A stretch of DNA of 64,000 nucleotides. Source: CAYRFF01 sp964423575 (GTDB lineage Bacteria; Bacteroidota; Bacteroidia; Chitinophagales; Saprospiraceae). Shown piece after piece: positions 52,295-60,517 of the stretch (position 1 is its first letter; each line of letters opens with the position of its first letter). The notes below the pieces were generated by a model. That model was given only the letters and a program-made list of their open reading frames with translations, had not been told where the DNA came from and searched no databases. The stretch is taken from contig CAYRFF010000007.1 of NCBI GenBank assembly GCA_964423575.1, forward strand, positions 21,446 to 85,445, given 5' to 3'. A program made the position numbers and the translations under genes.

Positions 52295-53467
52295 TTGAAG
52301 ATAAGTATCGTCTGTTCCCGATTTCCTTACCCCATAGAAAAGGGAGACAAACTGAGGATGTATCACCAGATTAGAGAGTTGTCTGCCGATTATGAAATTC
52401 AACTTGTGTCCCTTACTACAAAGGATATAGATGAAGCGCACAAGGCTGAATTGTTAAATTACTGTAAGGAAATCAAGATAGTAAAGTTGAACAGGTTTCG
52501 GCAAGTATTCAACTTACTCAGGAATGCTATAACGGATATACCTTTTCAGGTAGCTTATTTTTATGATCCCCTTCTTAAAAAAGAAATACAGACAACGATT
52601 TTGGGCTATAAACCAGACCTTATATATACACAGCTTATAAGAACAACTGAATATATTAAAGCAATTCCAGGTTTAAAGATACTTGATTATATGGATGCTT
52701 TTTCTCTAAACTACGAGCGACGCATCAAGAAGAAGTCCGGAATAATGAAGATGATTTACAAGGAGGAGGTTAAACGGTTGAAAGAATACGAGAAAGATGC
52801 ATATAGATACTTCGATAAACATTCCATTATTTCTGTGCAGGATAGAGACTCCTTGGTAATCGAAGGGAAAAATAGCATTCAGATTGTGAAAAATGGAGTC
52901 GATGCAGATTTCTTCACCCCAAAGAGAGCAGAAAAAGAATTTACTCTTGTTTTTGTAGGCAATATGGGTTATGAGCCCAATCAAATTGCTGCCAGGTTTA
53001 TTCTCGATGAAATTTATCCCGGAATCAAAGCTAAAAGAAAGGACATAAAAGTACTGATTGCAGGCGCAAGACCCGATAAAAGTCTACTGCGTTTTAAATC
53101 TTCAGATGTAGAAATTAGCGGTTGGCTTGATGACATAAGGGATGCCTATAATCAAGGTGTAATTTTTATTGCTCCATTATTCAGTGGTTCAGGTCTTCAA
53201 AATAAAATTCTGGAAGCAATGGCTATGGAATTGCCCATTATTACTACATCGATAGTTAATGGTTCCATCGGTATTAAGTCGGGAGATTTTATCGAGGCTA
53301 ATACCGCAGACGAATTTGTTGAAGGTATTTTAACACTGATGGATAATCAAAACTTGCGTGCGGAAATGGGTAGAAAGGGTAGGGTCTTTGTCAAAGAGAA
53401 ATATACTTGGAAAGCTACAACAGAAGAGCTGAAAAGCTTGTTGGAAGAATTGTATGAGAATAGTTGA
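52295..53467 (+). CDS. GT-B glycosyltransferase (family 4-like)
   Basis: A 390-residue glycosyltransferase. MKISIVCSRFPYPIEKGDKLRMYHQIREL mirrors the start of its upstream neighbour. IVKNGVDADFF, LVFVGNMGYEPNQIAARFILDEIYP, VLIAGARPDKSL and FIAPLFSGSGLQNKILEAMAMELPIITT form the donor-binding half. Only TTG (52295) can start it: the preceding stop lies in frame at 52280-52282 and no ATG is available. It is 12 bp after the first glycosyltransferase gene, so the two are paralogous partners in one operon, perhaps adding successive sugars. Confidence 0.87.
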   Translation: MKISIVCSRFPYPIEKGDKLRMYHQIRELSADYEIQLVSLTTKDIDEAHKAELLNYCKEIKIVKLNRFRQVFNLLRNAITDIPFQVAYFYDPLLKKEIQTTILGYKPDLIYTQLIRTTEYIKAIPGLKILDYMDAFSLNYERRIKKKSGIMKMIYKEEVKRLKEYEKDAYRYFDKHSIISVQDRDSLVIEGKNSIQIVKNGVDADFFTPKRAEKEFTLVFVGNMGYEPNQIAARFILDEIYPGIKAKRKDIKVLIAGARPDKSLLRFKSSDVEISGWLDDIRDAYNQGVIFIAPLFSGSGLQNKILEAMAMELPIITTSIVNGSIGIKSGDFIEANTADEFVEGILTLMDNQNLRAEMGRKGRVFVKEKYTWKATTEELKSLLEELYENS

Positions 53468-53468
53468 T

Positions 53469-53476
53469 TATCTTTG
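53469..53476 (+). promoter_or_regulatory. candidate -7 element for ribB
   Basis: TATCTTTG matches TAnnTTTG and overlaps the end of the glycosyltransferase gene region, about 54 bp before the ATG at 53530. No FMN riboswitch fits in this short spacer. Confidence 0.45.
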
Positions 53477-53529
53477 CATTTTAGGCGTAATTGCCAAAAT
53501 ACAATGAATAAGACCAGATAGAATTTAAA

Positions 53530-54657
53530 ATGAATATACAAGTGGATAAAGAAATTAGGTTGAGTACAATTGAAGAAGCGATTGAAGACATCAAAGCCGG
53601 TAAAGTGATTATCGTCGTTGATGACGAAGATCGTGAAAATGAAGGAGATTTTGTCTGCGCCGCAGAATGCATCACTCCTGAAATTATAAACTTTATGGCC
53701 AAGCATGGCAGAGGCCTTATCTGTGCACCTATTGAACGATCCCGCGCAGAGGAATTGGAACTCCAGATGATGGTTTCTGATAATACTTCACTGCATGAGA
53801 CGGCATTCACTGTATCAATTGATTTGAAAGGTTATGGCTGTACGACCGGAATATCAGCTTACGATAGGGCAACCGGGATTAAAAAACTTACTGATCCTAA
53901 TATAAAAGCTTCTGACTACGCCAGACCCGGACATATTTTTCCACTTGTGGCAAAAGAAGGCGGTGTGTTAAGAAGAACCGGACATACGGAAGCAACAGTT
54001 GATATTGCTAAACTTGCCGGGTTCTATCCCGTAGGTGTACTCGTAGAAATTCTCAACGAAGATGGCACGATGGCAAGATTGCCGGAATTATTGAAAATTG
54101 CTGAAAAGTTTGATTTGAAAATCATTTCCATTGAAGATTTGATTTCCTATAGGATGCGTGAAGAAAGTCTTGTTGAACGCGTTCAGACTAATTATTTGAA
54201 TTCGCCTTACGGCAAATTTGAAGTGATAGCATATCGTCAGAGAACGACAGGAGACATACACCTCGCTGTTAAAAGAGGGGATTGGGCTCCTAATGAACCC
54301 GTACTTGTAAGAGTTCATTCCAATACTGCTACAGGTGACCTTCTGGGAACTATATTCAACGGCTATGGCGGACTGCTGCATAAGGTTATGAAGAAAATTG
54401 ATGAAGAAGATCAGGGTGTTCTTCTTTTCATGCGTCACAGTCAGCGTGAATCAATTCTTTCTATACTGAATCTGCTTGAGCATAAAGATGACCCGGATAT
54501 CTTACAGAAAAAAGGTGATCAAAGAGATTATGGTGTAGGAGCTCAGATTCTTCACGATCTGGGTATTTCTAAAATCAGATTGTTAAGCCGCGAGAAACGA
54601 AAAAGGATAGGAATCCTCGGATATGGACTGGAGATAGTCGAAGAAGTAATCGTCTGA
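53530..54657 (+). CDS. ribB: 3,4-dihydroxy-2-butanone-4-phosphate synthase fused to a degenerate GTP cyclohydrolase II domain
   Basis: The N-terminal domain (about 1-205) makes the four-carbon riboflavin precursor from ribulose 5-phosphate. Its motifs are intact: VVDDEDRENEGDF, RPGHIFPL and RRTGHTEA. The C-terminal half (about 210-375) has the GTP cyclohydrolase II fold but not its chemistry. The zinc segment SECLTGDxFxSxRCDCG reads SNTATGDLLGTIFNGYGG with all three Cys lost, the RQEGRGIGL stretch is MRHSQRESIL, and TNNPKK is SREKRK. RDYGVGAQILHDLGI and GYGLEIVE remain. A normal RibA must exist elsewhere for riboflavin synthesis. Similar degenerate fusions occur in Bacteroidota to my knowledge, so this is probably lineage-wide. 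Confidence 0.9.
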   Translation: MNIQVDKEIRLSTIEEAIEDIKAGKVIIVVDDEDRENEGDFVCAAECITPEIINFMAKHGRGLICAPIERSRAEELELQMMVSDNTSLHETAFTVSIDLKGYGCTTGISAYDRATGIKKLTDPNIKASDYARPGHIFPLVAKEGGVLRRTGHTEATVDIAKLAGFYPVGVLVEILNEDGTMARLPELLKIAEKFDLKIISIEDLISYRMREESLVERVQTNYLNSPYGKFEVIAYRQRTTGDIHLAVKRGDWAPNEPVLVRVHSNTATGDLLGTIFNGYGGLLHKVMKKIDEEDQGVLLFMRHSQRESILSILNLLEHKDDPDILQKKGDQRDYGVGAQILHDLGISKIRLLSREKRKRIGILGYGLEIVEEVIV

Positions 54658-54667
54658 TTAAATACTT

Positions 54668-55726
54668 TTATAGCTCAGGGCACATTACTGTTCTTTCGCT
54701 CAAGTTGCCGATATAAGAAACACTGAATTCAAAAGCATTTCTTGCCGTTTTGAATTGTATATTATCCATAATATTGGCATCATAGGAAAATGCGAAGGTT
54801 ACCTCATTTACCTCAAATCCAGCGAGCACTACGACTGATGTTACATTGTAACTGTCCAGATAATTATTTGCACGTCCCCAGGCTCCGAAATGCATAGCAA
54901 ATCTCGCATCTTTCTTAAATCGTAGTCGAGAGGAAGAACCAAGGTTTAATTCCATAAACTTACCCTGCATTCTCCAGACAGCTCTAGGACTTAAATGGAA
55001 AATACGAGAGACAGGAAATGTGTATTGCGCATCTGCCTGAAATAACTTCTTGATTCGCACATCCTGAATATATTGAGGCCCACCCGGTATCAATTCTTCC
55101 TTTTTGTAGAAAGAAATATTATTGTTCAAGATATGGCTGACAGAAGCTCCTATACTAAATAAGGAATTTGAACTCGGCTTAGTACTGAAGTTTAATCCGA
55201 CTACTAAGTCCGCAAAACTTAAGCTGTTAAATGGTAAACGTTCCGATGTACCAAAGACAAACTGATCGACGCCATTGAACTGGTCCTGAAAGGTTAAATT
55301 CTCGTAATTGATACTTTTATTGATCATGGAAAATCTGAAACCACCACTTAAATAGGTATCATTTTTCCCATCGAGCAACCTATGATATGCTCCGGTAAGT
55401 CCGATAAATGTAGTATTGTAATTATAAATTGAAGTCCTATCAGTAAGGAACATTATCCCACCGGAAGCTGCATCGCTAAAAGGTCTTTTACTGACATTAA
55501 ACCTCGCGTCACCGCTGATTCCGGTAGTGTATAAAGGTTCGTTGAATGCTCCTCTCCATTGATCACGGTAAATGGCAGTAAGCTTGTAACTTCCATTATA
55601 AGCTCCGCTTAAAGCCGGATTCAAATAGAGAGGGGCAGCATAAAATTGTGAGAATGCAACATCTTGCGCTGTACCGAAATTCCAGATGAAAAATACGGCA
55701 AGTATAATAGTTGTAATTTTCTTCAT
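54668..55726 (-). CDS. PorP/SprF family type IX secretion outer-membrane protein
   Basis: A 352-residue outer-membrane beta-barrel of the PorP/SprF family. The family opening DVAFSQFYAAPLYLNPALSGAYNGSYKLTAIYRDQWR follows a signal peptide ending FGTAQ, and alternating amphipathic strands continue to the C terminus. Members partner with type IX secreted proteins, anchoring type B cargo such as gliding adhesins. No type B cargo gene is directly adjacent; the nearest in the window is at 43541-45700. It lies 43 bp downstream of the cystathionine-synthase-like gene on the same strand. Confidence 0.9.
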   Translation of the reverse strand: MKKITTIILAVFFIWNFGTAQDVAFSQFYAAPLYLNPALSGAYNGSYKLTAIYRDQWRGAFNEPLYTTGISGDARFNVSKRPFSDAASGGIMFLTDRTSIYNYNTTFIGLTGAYHRLLDGKNDTYLSGGFRFSMINKSINYENLTFQDQFNGVDQFVFGTSERLPFNSLSFADLVVGLNFSTKPSSNSLFSIGASVSHILNNNISFYKKEELIPGGPQYIQDVRIKKLFQADAQYTFPVSRIFHLSPRAVWRMQGKFMELNLGSSSRLRFKKDARFAMHFGAWGRANNYLDSYNVTSVVVLAGFEVNEVTFAFSYDANIMDNIQFKTARNAFEFSVSYIGNLSERTVMCPEL

Positions 55727-55769
55727 AAGAATAAGTTCCTTTCAATGAGCTAACGCCATATATGGCTTA

Positions 55770-56753
55770 TTAATTATCGAGAAAGCCCATTTCTTTCATC
55801 CAGTCATCGTTATAAATCTTGGAGACATATCTGCTGCCATGATCGTGAATAATAACTACAACAACACTGTCTTTGGTGAATTTATCTTGCAATTGGTGTA
55901 CACCTGCCATTGCAGATCCAGCCGAATACCCCATCAGGAGACCTTCTTCTCTAGCCATTTTTCTTGCCCAGAGTGCTCCATCTTTATCAGTGACCTTTTC
56001 AAAATGGTCGATCAGCTTGAAATCAACATTTTTCGGAAGGATATCTTCACCGATTCCCTCAGTTATATAGGAATAAATTTCCTTTTCATCAAATATCCCT
56101 GTTTCATGGTATTTTTTGAAAACTGATCCATAAGTATCAATGCCGTAAGCCTTAACATTTGGATTTTGTTCTTTCAGATATCTGCTAGTTCCGCTGATAG
56201 TTCCGCCAGTACCTACGCCCACTATTAAGTCAGTGACTTTACCATCTGTCTGACGCCATATCTCAGGACCGGTACTTTCGTAATGCGCCTGGCGATTGGA
56301 TAAGTTATCATATTGATTAAACCAGTATGAATTGGGTACTTCTTTACTCAGCTTTTCTGCAACTGAATAATAACTCTGTGGATCATCCGGAGCTACATTG
56401 GTAGGGCAGACGATAACCTCAGCACCCATAGCTCTTAGCATATCAAGTTTGGCCTTAGACTGCTTGTCATTAGTTGTAAAGATGCATTTATATCCCTTTA
56501 CAGTTGCTGCAAGTGCAAGTCCCATTCCGGTATTACCCGAGGTACATTCTATAATAGTTCCTCCGGGTTTAATTTTCCCGGCCTTTTCAGCATCTTCAAG
56601 CATCTTGAGTGCCATTCTGTCTTTAATTGAATGCCCGGGATTAAAGGTTTCTACCTTAGCAAAAATCTGAGCAGGGCAGTCCGGAAACAAGTTGTTTATC
56701 CTGATTAAAGGGGTGTTTCCGATTGTTTCCAATACGTTATTATATACTTCCAT
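55770..56753 (-). CDS. PLP-dependent cysteine/cystathionine beta-synthase
   Basis: A 327-residue fold-type II PLP enzyme. The Schiff-base Lys is in NPGHSIKDRMA, the phosphate loop is VGTGGTISGTSRY and the substrate motif is ECTSGNTGMGLA. TTNDKQSKAKLDMLRAMGAEV and the final HDHGSRYVSKIYND resemble cystathionine beta-synthase more than CysK, so condensation of homocysteine with serine is the better guess. The regulatory CBS domains and haem site of the human enzyme are absent. It follows the LysM gene by 5 bp. Confidence 0.85.
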   Translation of the reverse strand: MEVYNNVLETIGNTPLIRINNLFPDCPAQIFAKVETFNPGHSIKDRMALKMLEDAEKAGKIKPGGTIIECTSGNTGMGLALAATVKGYKCIFTTNDKQSKAKLDMLRAMGAEVIVCPTNVAPDDPQSYYSVAEKLSKEVPNSYWFNQYDNLSNRQAHYESTGPEIWRQTDGKVTDLIVGVGTGGTISGTSRYLKEQNPNVKAYGIDTYGSVFKKYHETGIFDEKEIYSYITEGIGEDILPKNVDFKLIDHFEKVTDKDGALWARKMAREEGLLMGYSAGSAMAGVHQLQDKFTKDSVVVVIIHDHGSRYVSKIYNDDWMKEMGFLDN

Positions 56754-56758
56754 AAAGT

Positions 56759-57637
56759 TTATTGTTCCTTTTGATGCAAATATCTCAATTTTACAAAGAA
56801 TCGAGTATCCATAACGCCAAGATAATTGGCGAGCATCGGTGATACCACTATCAACACGTTATTCTGAAACATGTTCGCTGGAATATTAGAAATAACGCGA
56901 GCATAAGCTACGCGGTTATACATTGGATTGGTTATTTCAATATATGAGTTTACCGGAGCATCATTAAAAAGGACAAAGAAACCAGTCTGTTCTTTATTCT
57001 TTGAGTTCCAGTATGCCATTCCATGTTTATTAGCAAGTTCGGTTTCAGTATAAAAAGTAAATTCTTTGGCCATATCTTCCTGGACGTAAGAAAGGAGAGT
57101 TGTGCTCGTATTAGTCTCCGTGGCTTCAATACCTTCCAACGGAAGATAACCGGCTAGCAAGAGTTCATCAGGTTGAAGTCCCCCTGAAATCTGAGGATTC
57201 AATCTTTTGAATGTTTCCTTATCCATCTGCAGCATACGGTGCCTTACGGCAAATGGAGAATCCTGGGCTTTCACCTTATAATAGACTTCGGCATATTTGC
57301 CGGCAGGCCTTTCAGTGGTAAACATTGATTCAGGCTTAATAGGTATACGGATATTATCACCGACTCTTGCAATTTCATAATTCAACTGAGGATTATAGGT
57401 ATAGAGTGCGAAAACATCTAAACCAAAATATCCACTTAGTGAATATAAGGTCTGCCGCGCCTTTAAAGTGTGATTATAAAAAAGCTGCTCATCTGCTGCA
57501 CTTGTAAGCAAAATAGAATCACCATGGTTGAAAATAGCCGGCATGATATATTCTTCTGCCGTAGAAAATTCCTGGGCACTTATACCGGACATCAGCATGA
57601 GACAAATTAAAACCGTAATATATCTTAATGTATTCAT
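56759..57637 (-). CDS. secreted LysM-domain protein
   Basis: A 292-residue exported protein with signal peptide ending GISAQ (about residue 22). Two LysM-like modules are visible: KARQTLYSLSGYFGLDVFALYTYNPQL..VGDNIRIPI, and a second around VKAQDSPFAVRHRMLQMDKETFKRLNPQI. The C-terminal part (about 210-290; TGFFVLFNDAPVNSYIEITNPMYNRVAYARVI to LGVMDTRFFVKLRY) resembles an RlpA-like double-psi barrel, which I infer from pattern only. It should bind peptidoglycan. It is first in a run with a PLP enzyme 5 bp downstream. Confidence 0.8.
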   Translation of the reverse strand: MNTLRYITVLICLMLMSGISAQEFSTAEEYIMPAIFNHGDSILLTSAADEQLFYNHTLKARQTLYSLSGYFGLDVFALYTYNPQLNYEIARVGDNIRIPIKPESMFTTERPAGKYAEVYYKVKAQDSPFAVRHRMLQMDKETFKRLNPQISGGLQPDELLLAGYLPLEGIEATETNTSTTLLSYVQEDMAKEFTFYTETELANKHGMAYWNSKNKEQTGFFVLFNDAPVNSYIEITNPMYNRVAYARVISNIPANMFQNNVLIVVSPMLANYLGVMDTRFFVKLRYLHQKEQ

Positions 57638-58127
57638 CCCGTAAAATTAAGAATTTTCACTCACATTACAAATAAATTTAATATAAATGAAGTATTTTGA
57701 CTGTTAGTTCGGCATTTTACAGCATTTGGTTAGAAAAGACATCTTAGATTACTTCAAGATTTGCGAAAGCAAGCGATCTTTAATGGATGTTGCGGTCCGA
57801 TATCTGAATGACCAAATAGATTGTACTCAAGAAAACGAATAGTGAATTAAGCAAATAGATATATATAGATTTAGAAAGTTTTACTTGATGTGATTACACG
57901 TCAGCCGGAACCACCACTGGATTTCGTAGAAAACCTTGAACAGTTAAGAATTGAGTGAGCATCTTACTTTTATCTCATATACTAAACACAGATTTCATAA
58001 TTATGGAGTAAATTTTTCAGGGGGCATCAAAGAAATTGTGAGTATTCTAATAAACAGGCATAAGACAAGAAATTAAAGAATATTTAAAATAATCAGATGT
58101 AAATGCTGTAAGGACTGAAACTTACGT
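57638..58127. other. gene-poor interval with short open-frame remnants
   Basis: No gene of normal length lies here. A 39-codon open frame at 57726-57842 (plus strand; TTG or GTT start, reads VRKDILDYFKICESKRS...) and a second at 57890-57958 in another frame (reads ITRQPEPPLDFVENLEQL) look protein-like. Both lack convincing starts and are separated by stops. They may be decayed remains of one lost gene. No RNA gene, insertion sequence end or CRISPR repeat was seen. Confidence 0.3.
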
Positions 58128-58135
58128 TATCTTTG
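58128..58135 (+). promoter_or_regulatory. candidate -7 element for the RRM gene
   Basis: TATCTTTG matches TAnnTTTG. A start point near 58141 would give a leader of about 147 bases, unusually long for this window. Confidence 0.5.
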
Positions 58136-58141
58136 TAGAAG

Positions 58142-58288
58142 TTTTTAAGGGAAACCTCAGTTATTGCCAGTTATACTATAGATGCTCTTGTCGCAAGTGA
58201 ATTCATTCCTCAACGTTAAGTCAGCAATTATATTTATTACTTTTTGATACGAGGAAAGCCCTATTTATATCATTTTTAATTTTTTTTT
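58142..58288 (+). promoter_or_regulatory. structured 5' leader of the RRM protein gene
   Basis: The leader ends can pair: AGGG-aaa-CCTC (58148-58158) faces GAGG-aaag-CCCT (58251-58262), giving two 4-bp helices around a symmetric A-rich loop. Inside, ATTGC (58163-58167) can pair with GCAAT (58224-58228) and CTTG (58187-58190) with CAAG (58194-58197). The nested order suggests a folded RNA, possibly a site for self-regulation by the encoded RNA-binding protein. It ends in a U-rich stretch before the ATG. Read by eye only. Confidence 0.4.
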
Positions 58289-58537
58289 ATGAATATTTTT
58301 GTTGCTAAACTCGATTACGCTACTCGTGAGGAGAGCTTGAGGAGAGCATTTGAGGAGTACGGTGATGTTACATCGGCTAAAATTATTATGGACAGAGACA
58401 CAGGACGTTCCAAAGGATTCGGTTTTGTGGAAATGTCTGATGACAACGCTGGTCGCGAGGCTATCGAAAATCTGAATAATTCTACGCTTGATGGACGCAC
58501 TATTGTCGTTAAAAAAGCGCGACCAAAAGGGAGATAA
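58289..58537 (+). CDS. RRM-type RNA-binding protein
   Basis: An 82-residue single RNA recognition motif protein. RNP2 is IFVAKL at residues 3-8 and RNP1 is KGFGFVEM at about 42-49, with the aromatic residues that stack on RNA bases. The C terminus VVKKARPKGR is basic. Small RRM proteins of this type are common in Bacteroidota and cyanobacteria, where some bind single-stranded RNA and act on mRNA levels. It has a long leader and its own terminator, so it is a monocistronic unit. Confidence 0.93.
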   Translation: MNIFVAKLDYATREESLRRAFEEYGDVTSAKIIMDRDTGRSKGFGFVEMSDDNAGREAIENLNNSTLDGRTIVVKKARPKGR

Positions 58538-58578
58538 TTTTCTCCTTGTTTATTCAGGAATAACTGAGTGAAAAGATT

Positions 58579-58612
58579 TAGCCTGCATGGTTTCCATGTG
58601 GGCTATTTTTTT
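58579..58612 (+). terminator. intrinsic terminator of the RRM gene, overlapping the cdd stop
   Basis: TAGCCTGCATGG (58579-58590) pairs with CCATGTGGGCTA (58594-58605), 12 bp with two G-U wobbles, followed by TTTTTTT. The convergent cdd stop codon (58603-58605) lies within the hairpin. Confidence 0.85.
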
Positions 58613-59088
58613 AGGTCCTCATGTGAGAAAGACAGAGGGAGAAGATACTCTGCACGCGGGATATAGAGGGTTTCATGCTCATCTGTTCCCAGATAGATTG
58701 AAAAGGTTTCCTTTTGTCGGACTACAACTTCAGCCATTGTCTGGCGACAGATTCCACATGGTGTGATAACAGACTCAGTCCATTTCCCTCTGGAAGTCCC
58801 TATAATAGCCAAGGAGAGAACTTTCTCATTAGGGAAGTTCTGCATTACATTGTGTAAGGCTACTCGTTCAGCGCACAAAGTTGCCGGGAAGGATATATTT
58901 TCCTGATTACTTCCATGTACATACAGCCCATTACTCAGTTTCACAGCTACACCAATTGCAAACTTTGAATAAGGAGAGTAGGAATTATCTCTTGCAAGCT
59001 TGGCTTCTTCCATTAGCTTTCTGACATCTTCATCCAGATTGCGGTAATTTTCCAGTATCTCATAACCTCCTTCAAACGTTCTTTGCAT
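58603..59088 (-). CDS. cdd: cytidine deaminase
   Basis: This zinc enzyme deaminates cytidine and deoxycytidine in pyrimidine salvage. The 161-residue homotetrameric-type protein has SPYSKFAIGVAVKLSNG (substrate-binding N terminus), TLCAERVAL (zinc Cys and catalytic Glu) and TPCGICRQ (the two other zinc Cys), all intact. The last codons overlap the terminator of the convergent RRM gene. Upstream the gene is divergent from saccharopine dehydrogenase. Confidence 0.96.
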   Translation of the reverse strand: MQRTFEGGYEILENYRNLDEDVRKLMEEAKLARDNSYSPYSKFAIGVAVKLSNGLYVHGSNQENISFPATLCAERVALHNVMQNFPNEKVLSLAIIGTSRGKWTESVITPCGICRQTMAEVVVRQKETFSIYLGTDEHETLYIPRAEYLLPLSFSHEDLKK

Positions 59089-59150
59089 AACTATCTATTT
59101 AATTCCTAAAAAAGATTCCGATATTCCTTATGTATAATTCAAATATCCGA

Positions 59151-59158
59151 TAAATTTG
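59151..59158 (+). promoter_or_regulatory. candidate -7 element for the saccharopine dehydrogenase gene
   Basis: TAAATTTG matches TAnnTTTG. It contains the TTG (59156) that would otherwise be read as an upstream start codon, so it supports the ATG at 59180 as the true start, with a leader of about 16 bases. Confidence 0.5.
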
Positions 59159-59179
59159 CCCACTGTTAAATACGAATGT

Positions 59180-60517
59180 ATGAAAAATATCCTCATAATT
59201 GGCGCAGGTCGATCAGCTTCTGCGCTGATAAATTATATTTTAGGTCAAGCTGAGCAATATGAATGGAAGGTTACTGTTGTCGATATGGACAAAAAACTCG
59301 CGCAACAGAAGATAAATAATCATCCTTCCGCTGTAGCTCATGGTCTCAATGTTCAAGACCCTGATAGCCGCAGGCAATTCATTTCTGTTAACGACGTAAT
59401 TGTCTCATTATTACCTCCGGCGCTGCATATATTGGTCGCTGAAGATTGTGTATTGCTTAAAAAACATCTTGTAACCGCTTCTTATGTCTCGGACGATATC
59501 CGTAAGCTGGACCAAGAGGTTCGTGATTCTTCGCTCATTTTTATGGGTGAGATGGGACTCGACCCGGGCATTGATCACATGTCGGCAATGAAGCACATAC
59601 ATCAATTGCAGGATGATGGCAATGAAATTATTTCATTTAAATCCTATACCGGTGGTTTGATAGCTCTGGAATCGGACGATAATCCATGGCATTACAAATT
59701 TACATGGAATCCTATGAATGTTGTGATTGCCGGACAAGGAACAGCTCACTATTTACTTGATGGCCGGTATAAGTATATCCCGTATCATAGACTTTTTAAT
59801 GAATGTGAAACGATTGACATTCCCGGGGAAGGTGAGTATGAAGTATATGCCAATCGCGATAGCCTTCCTTACAGAGAACTATATGGTTTAAGGGATATTC
59901 CGACATTGGTAAGAGGAACAATAAGGGGAGAGGGCTTTTGCGAGGCCTGGAATGCCTTTGTACAACTCGGGATTACAGATAACTCTTTTAAATTAGAAGA
60001 TTCCGACAGCCTCACTTATCGTGATTTTATACTTTCTTATGTAAATGAAAGTGTTCCCGGCACTGTTGAAGAAAAATTTGCAGAAACGCTTGACATAGAG
60101 CTCTACTCAGAATTGATGGATAAATACAAATGGTTGGGATTGTTTGAAGAGAAAAAGATAAGATTACAGAATGCAAGTCCTGCTGAAATTCTACTGGATC
60201 TTTTGCTTGATAAATGGCAGATAAAGAAAGAGGATAAAGATATGATTCTCATGCAACATGAATTTATCTACCTTAAAAATGGTAAAAAGCATAGGCTTAT
60301 ATCAAGCCTGAAATACCTAGGGAAGAACTCTACGGATACCGCTATGAGTCGGTTAGTAGGTTATCCTCTGGGCATAATTACAAAACTCATTATGCTAGGG
60401 AAGATCGATCTTACCGGTGTTAATATCCCGGTTATGCCTGAAATTTATTTGCCGGTGCTTGAAGAACTCGAGACCTTAGGAGTTCGTTTTACTAGTACAG
60501 AAGAAGTCTTGGATTGA
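59180..60517 (+). CDS. saccharopine dehydrogenase (LYS9-like)
   Basis: A 445-residue NAD(P)-dependent enzyme of the saccharopine reductase/dehydrogenase (glutamate-forming) family. The Rossmann start is KNILIIGAGRSASALINYIL, SLLPPALHILVAEDCV and GEMGLDPGIDHMSAMKHIH are family hallmarks, and SYTGGLIALESDDNPWHYKFTWNP holds the substrate-binding region. In bacteria this enzyme usually works in lysine catabolism with a lysine-ketoglutarate reductase, which is not adjacent here. The stop shares one base with the prmC start (TGATG), so the two are translationally coupled. Confidence 0.9.
   Translation: MKNILIIGAGRSASALINYILGQAEQYEWKVTVVDMDKKLAQQKINNHPSAVAHGLNVQDPDSRRQFISVNDVIVSLLPPALHILVAEDCVLLKKHLVTASYVSDDIRKLDQEVRDSSLIFMGEMGLDPGIDHMSAMKHIHQLQDDGNEIISFKSYTGGLIALESDDNPWHYKFTWNPMNVVIAGQGTAHYLLDGRYKYIPYHRLFNECETIDIPGEGEYEVYANRDSLPYRELYGLRDIPTLVRGTIRGEGFCEAWNAFVQLGITDNSFKLEDSDSLTYRDFILSYVNESVPGTVEEKFAETLDIELYSELMDKYKWLGLFEEKKIRLQNASPAEILLDLLLDKWQIKKEDKDMILMQHEFIYLKNGKKHRLISSLKYLGKNSTDTAMSRLVGYPLGIITKLIMLGKIDLTGVNIPVMPEIYLPVLEELETLGVRFTSTEEVLD

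Noticed and set aside
53477..53529. FMN riboswitch before ribB
   Set aside because: The spacer is too short to hold the element and shows none of its conserved helices.
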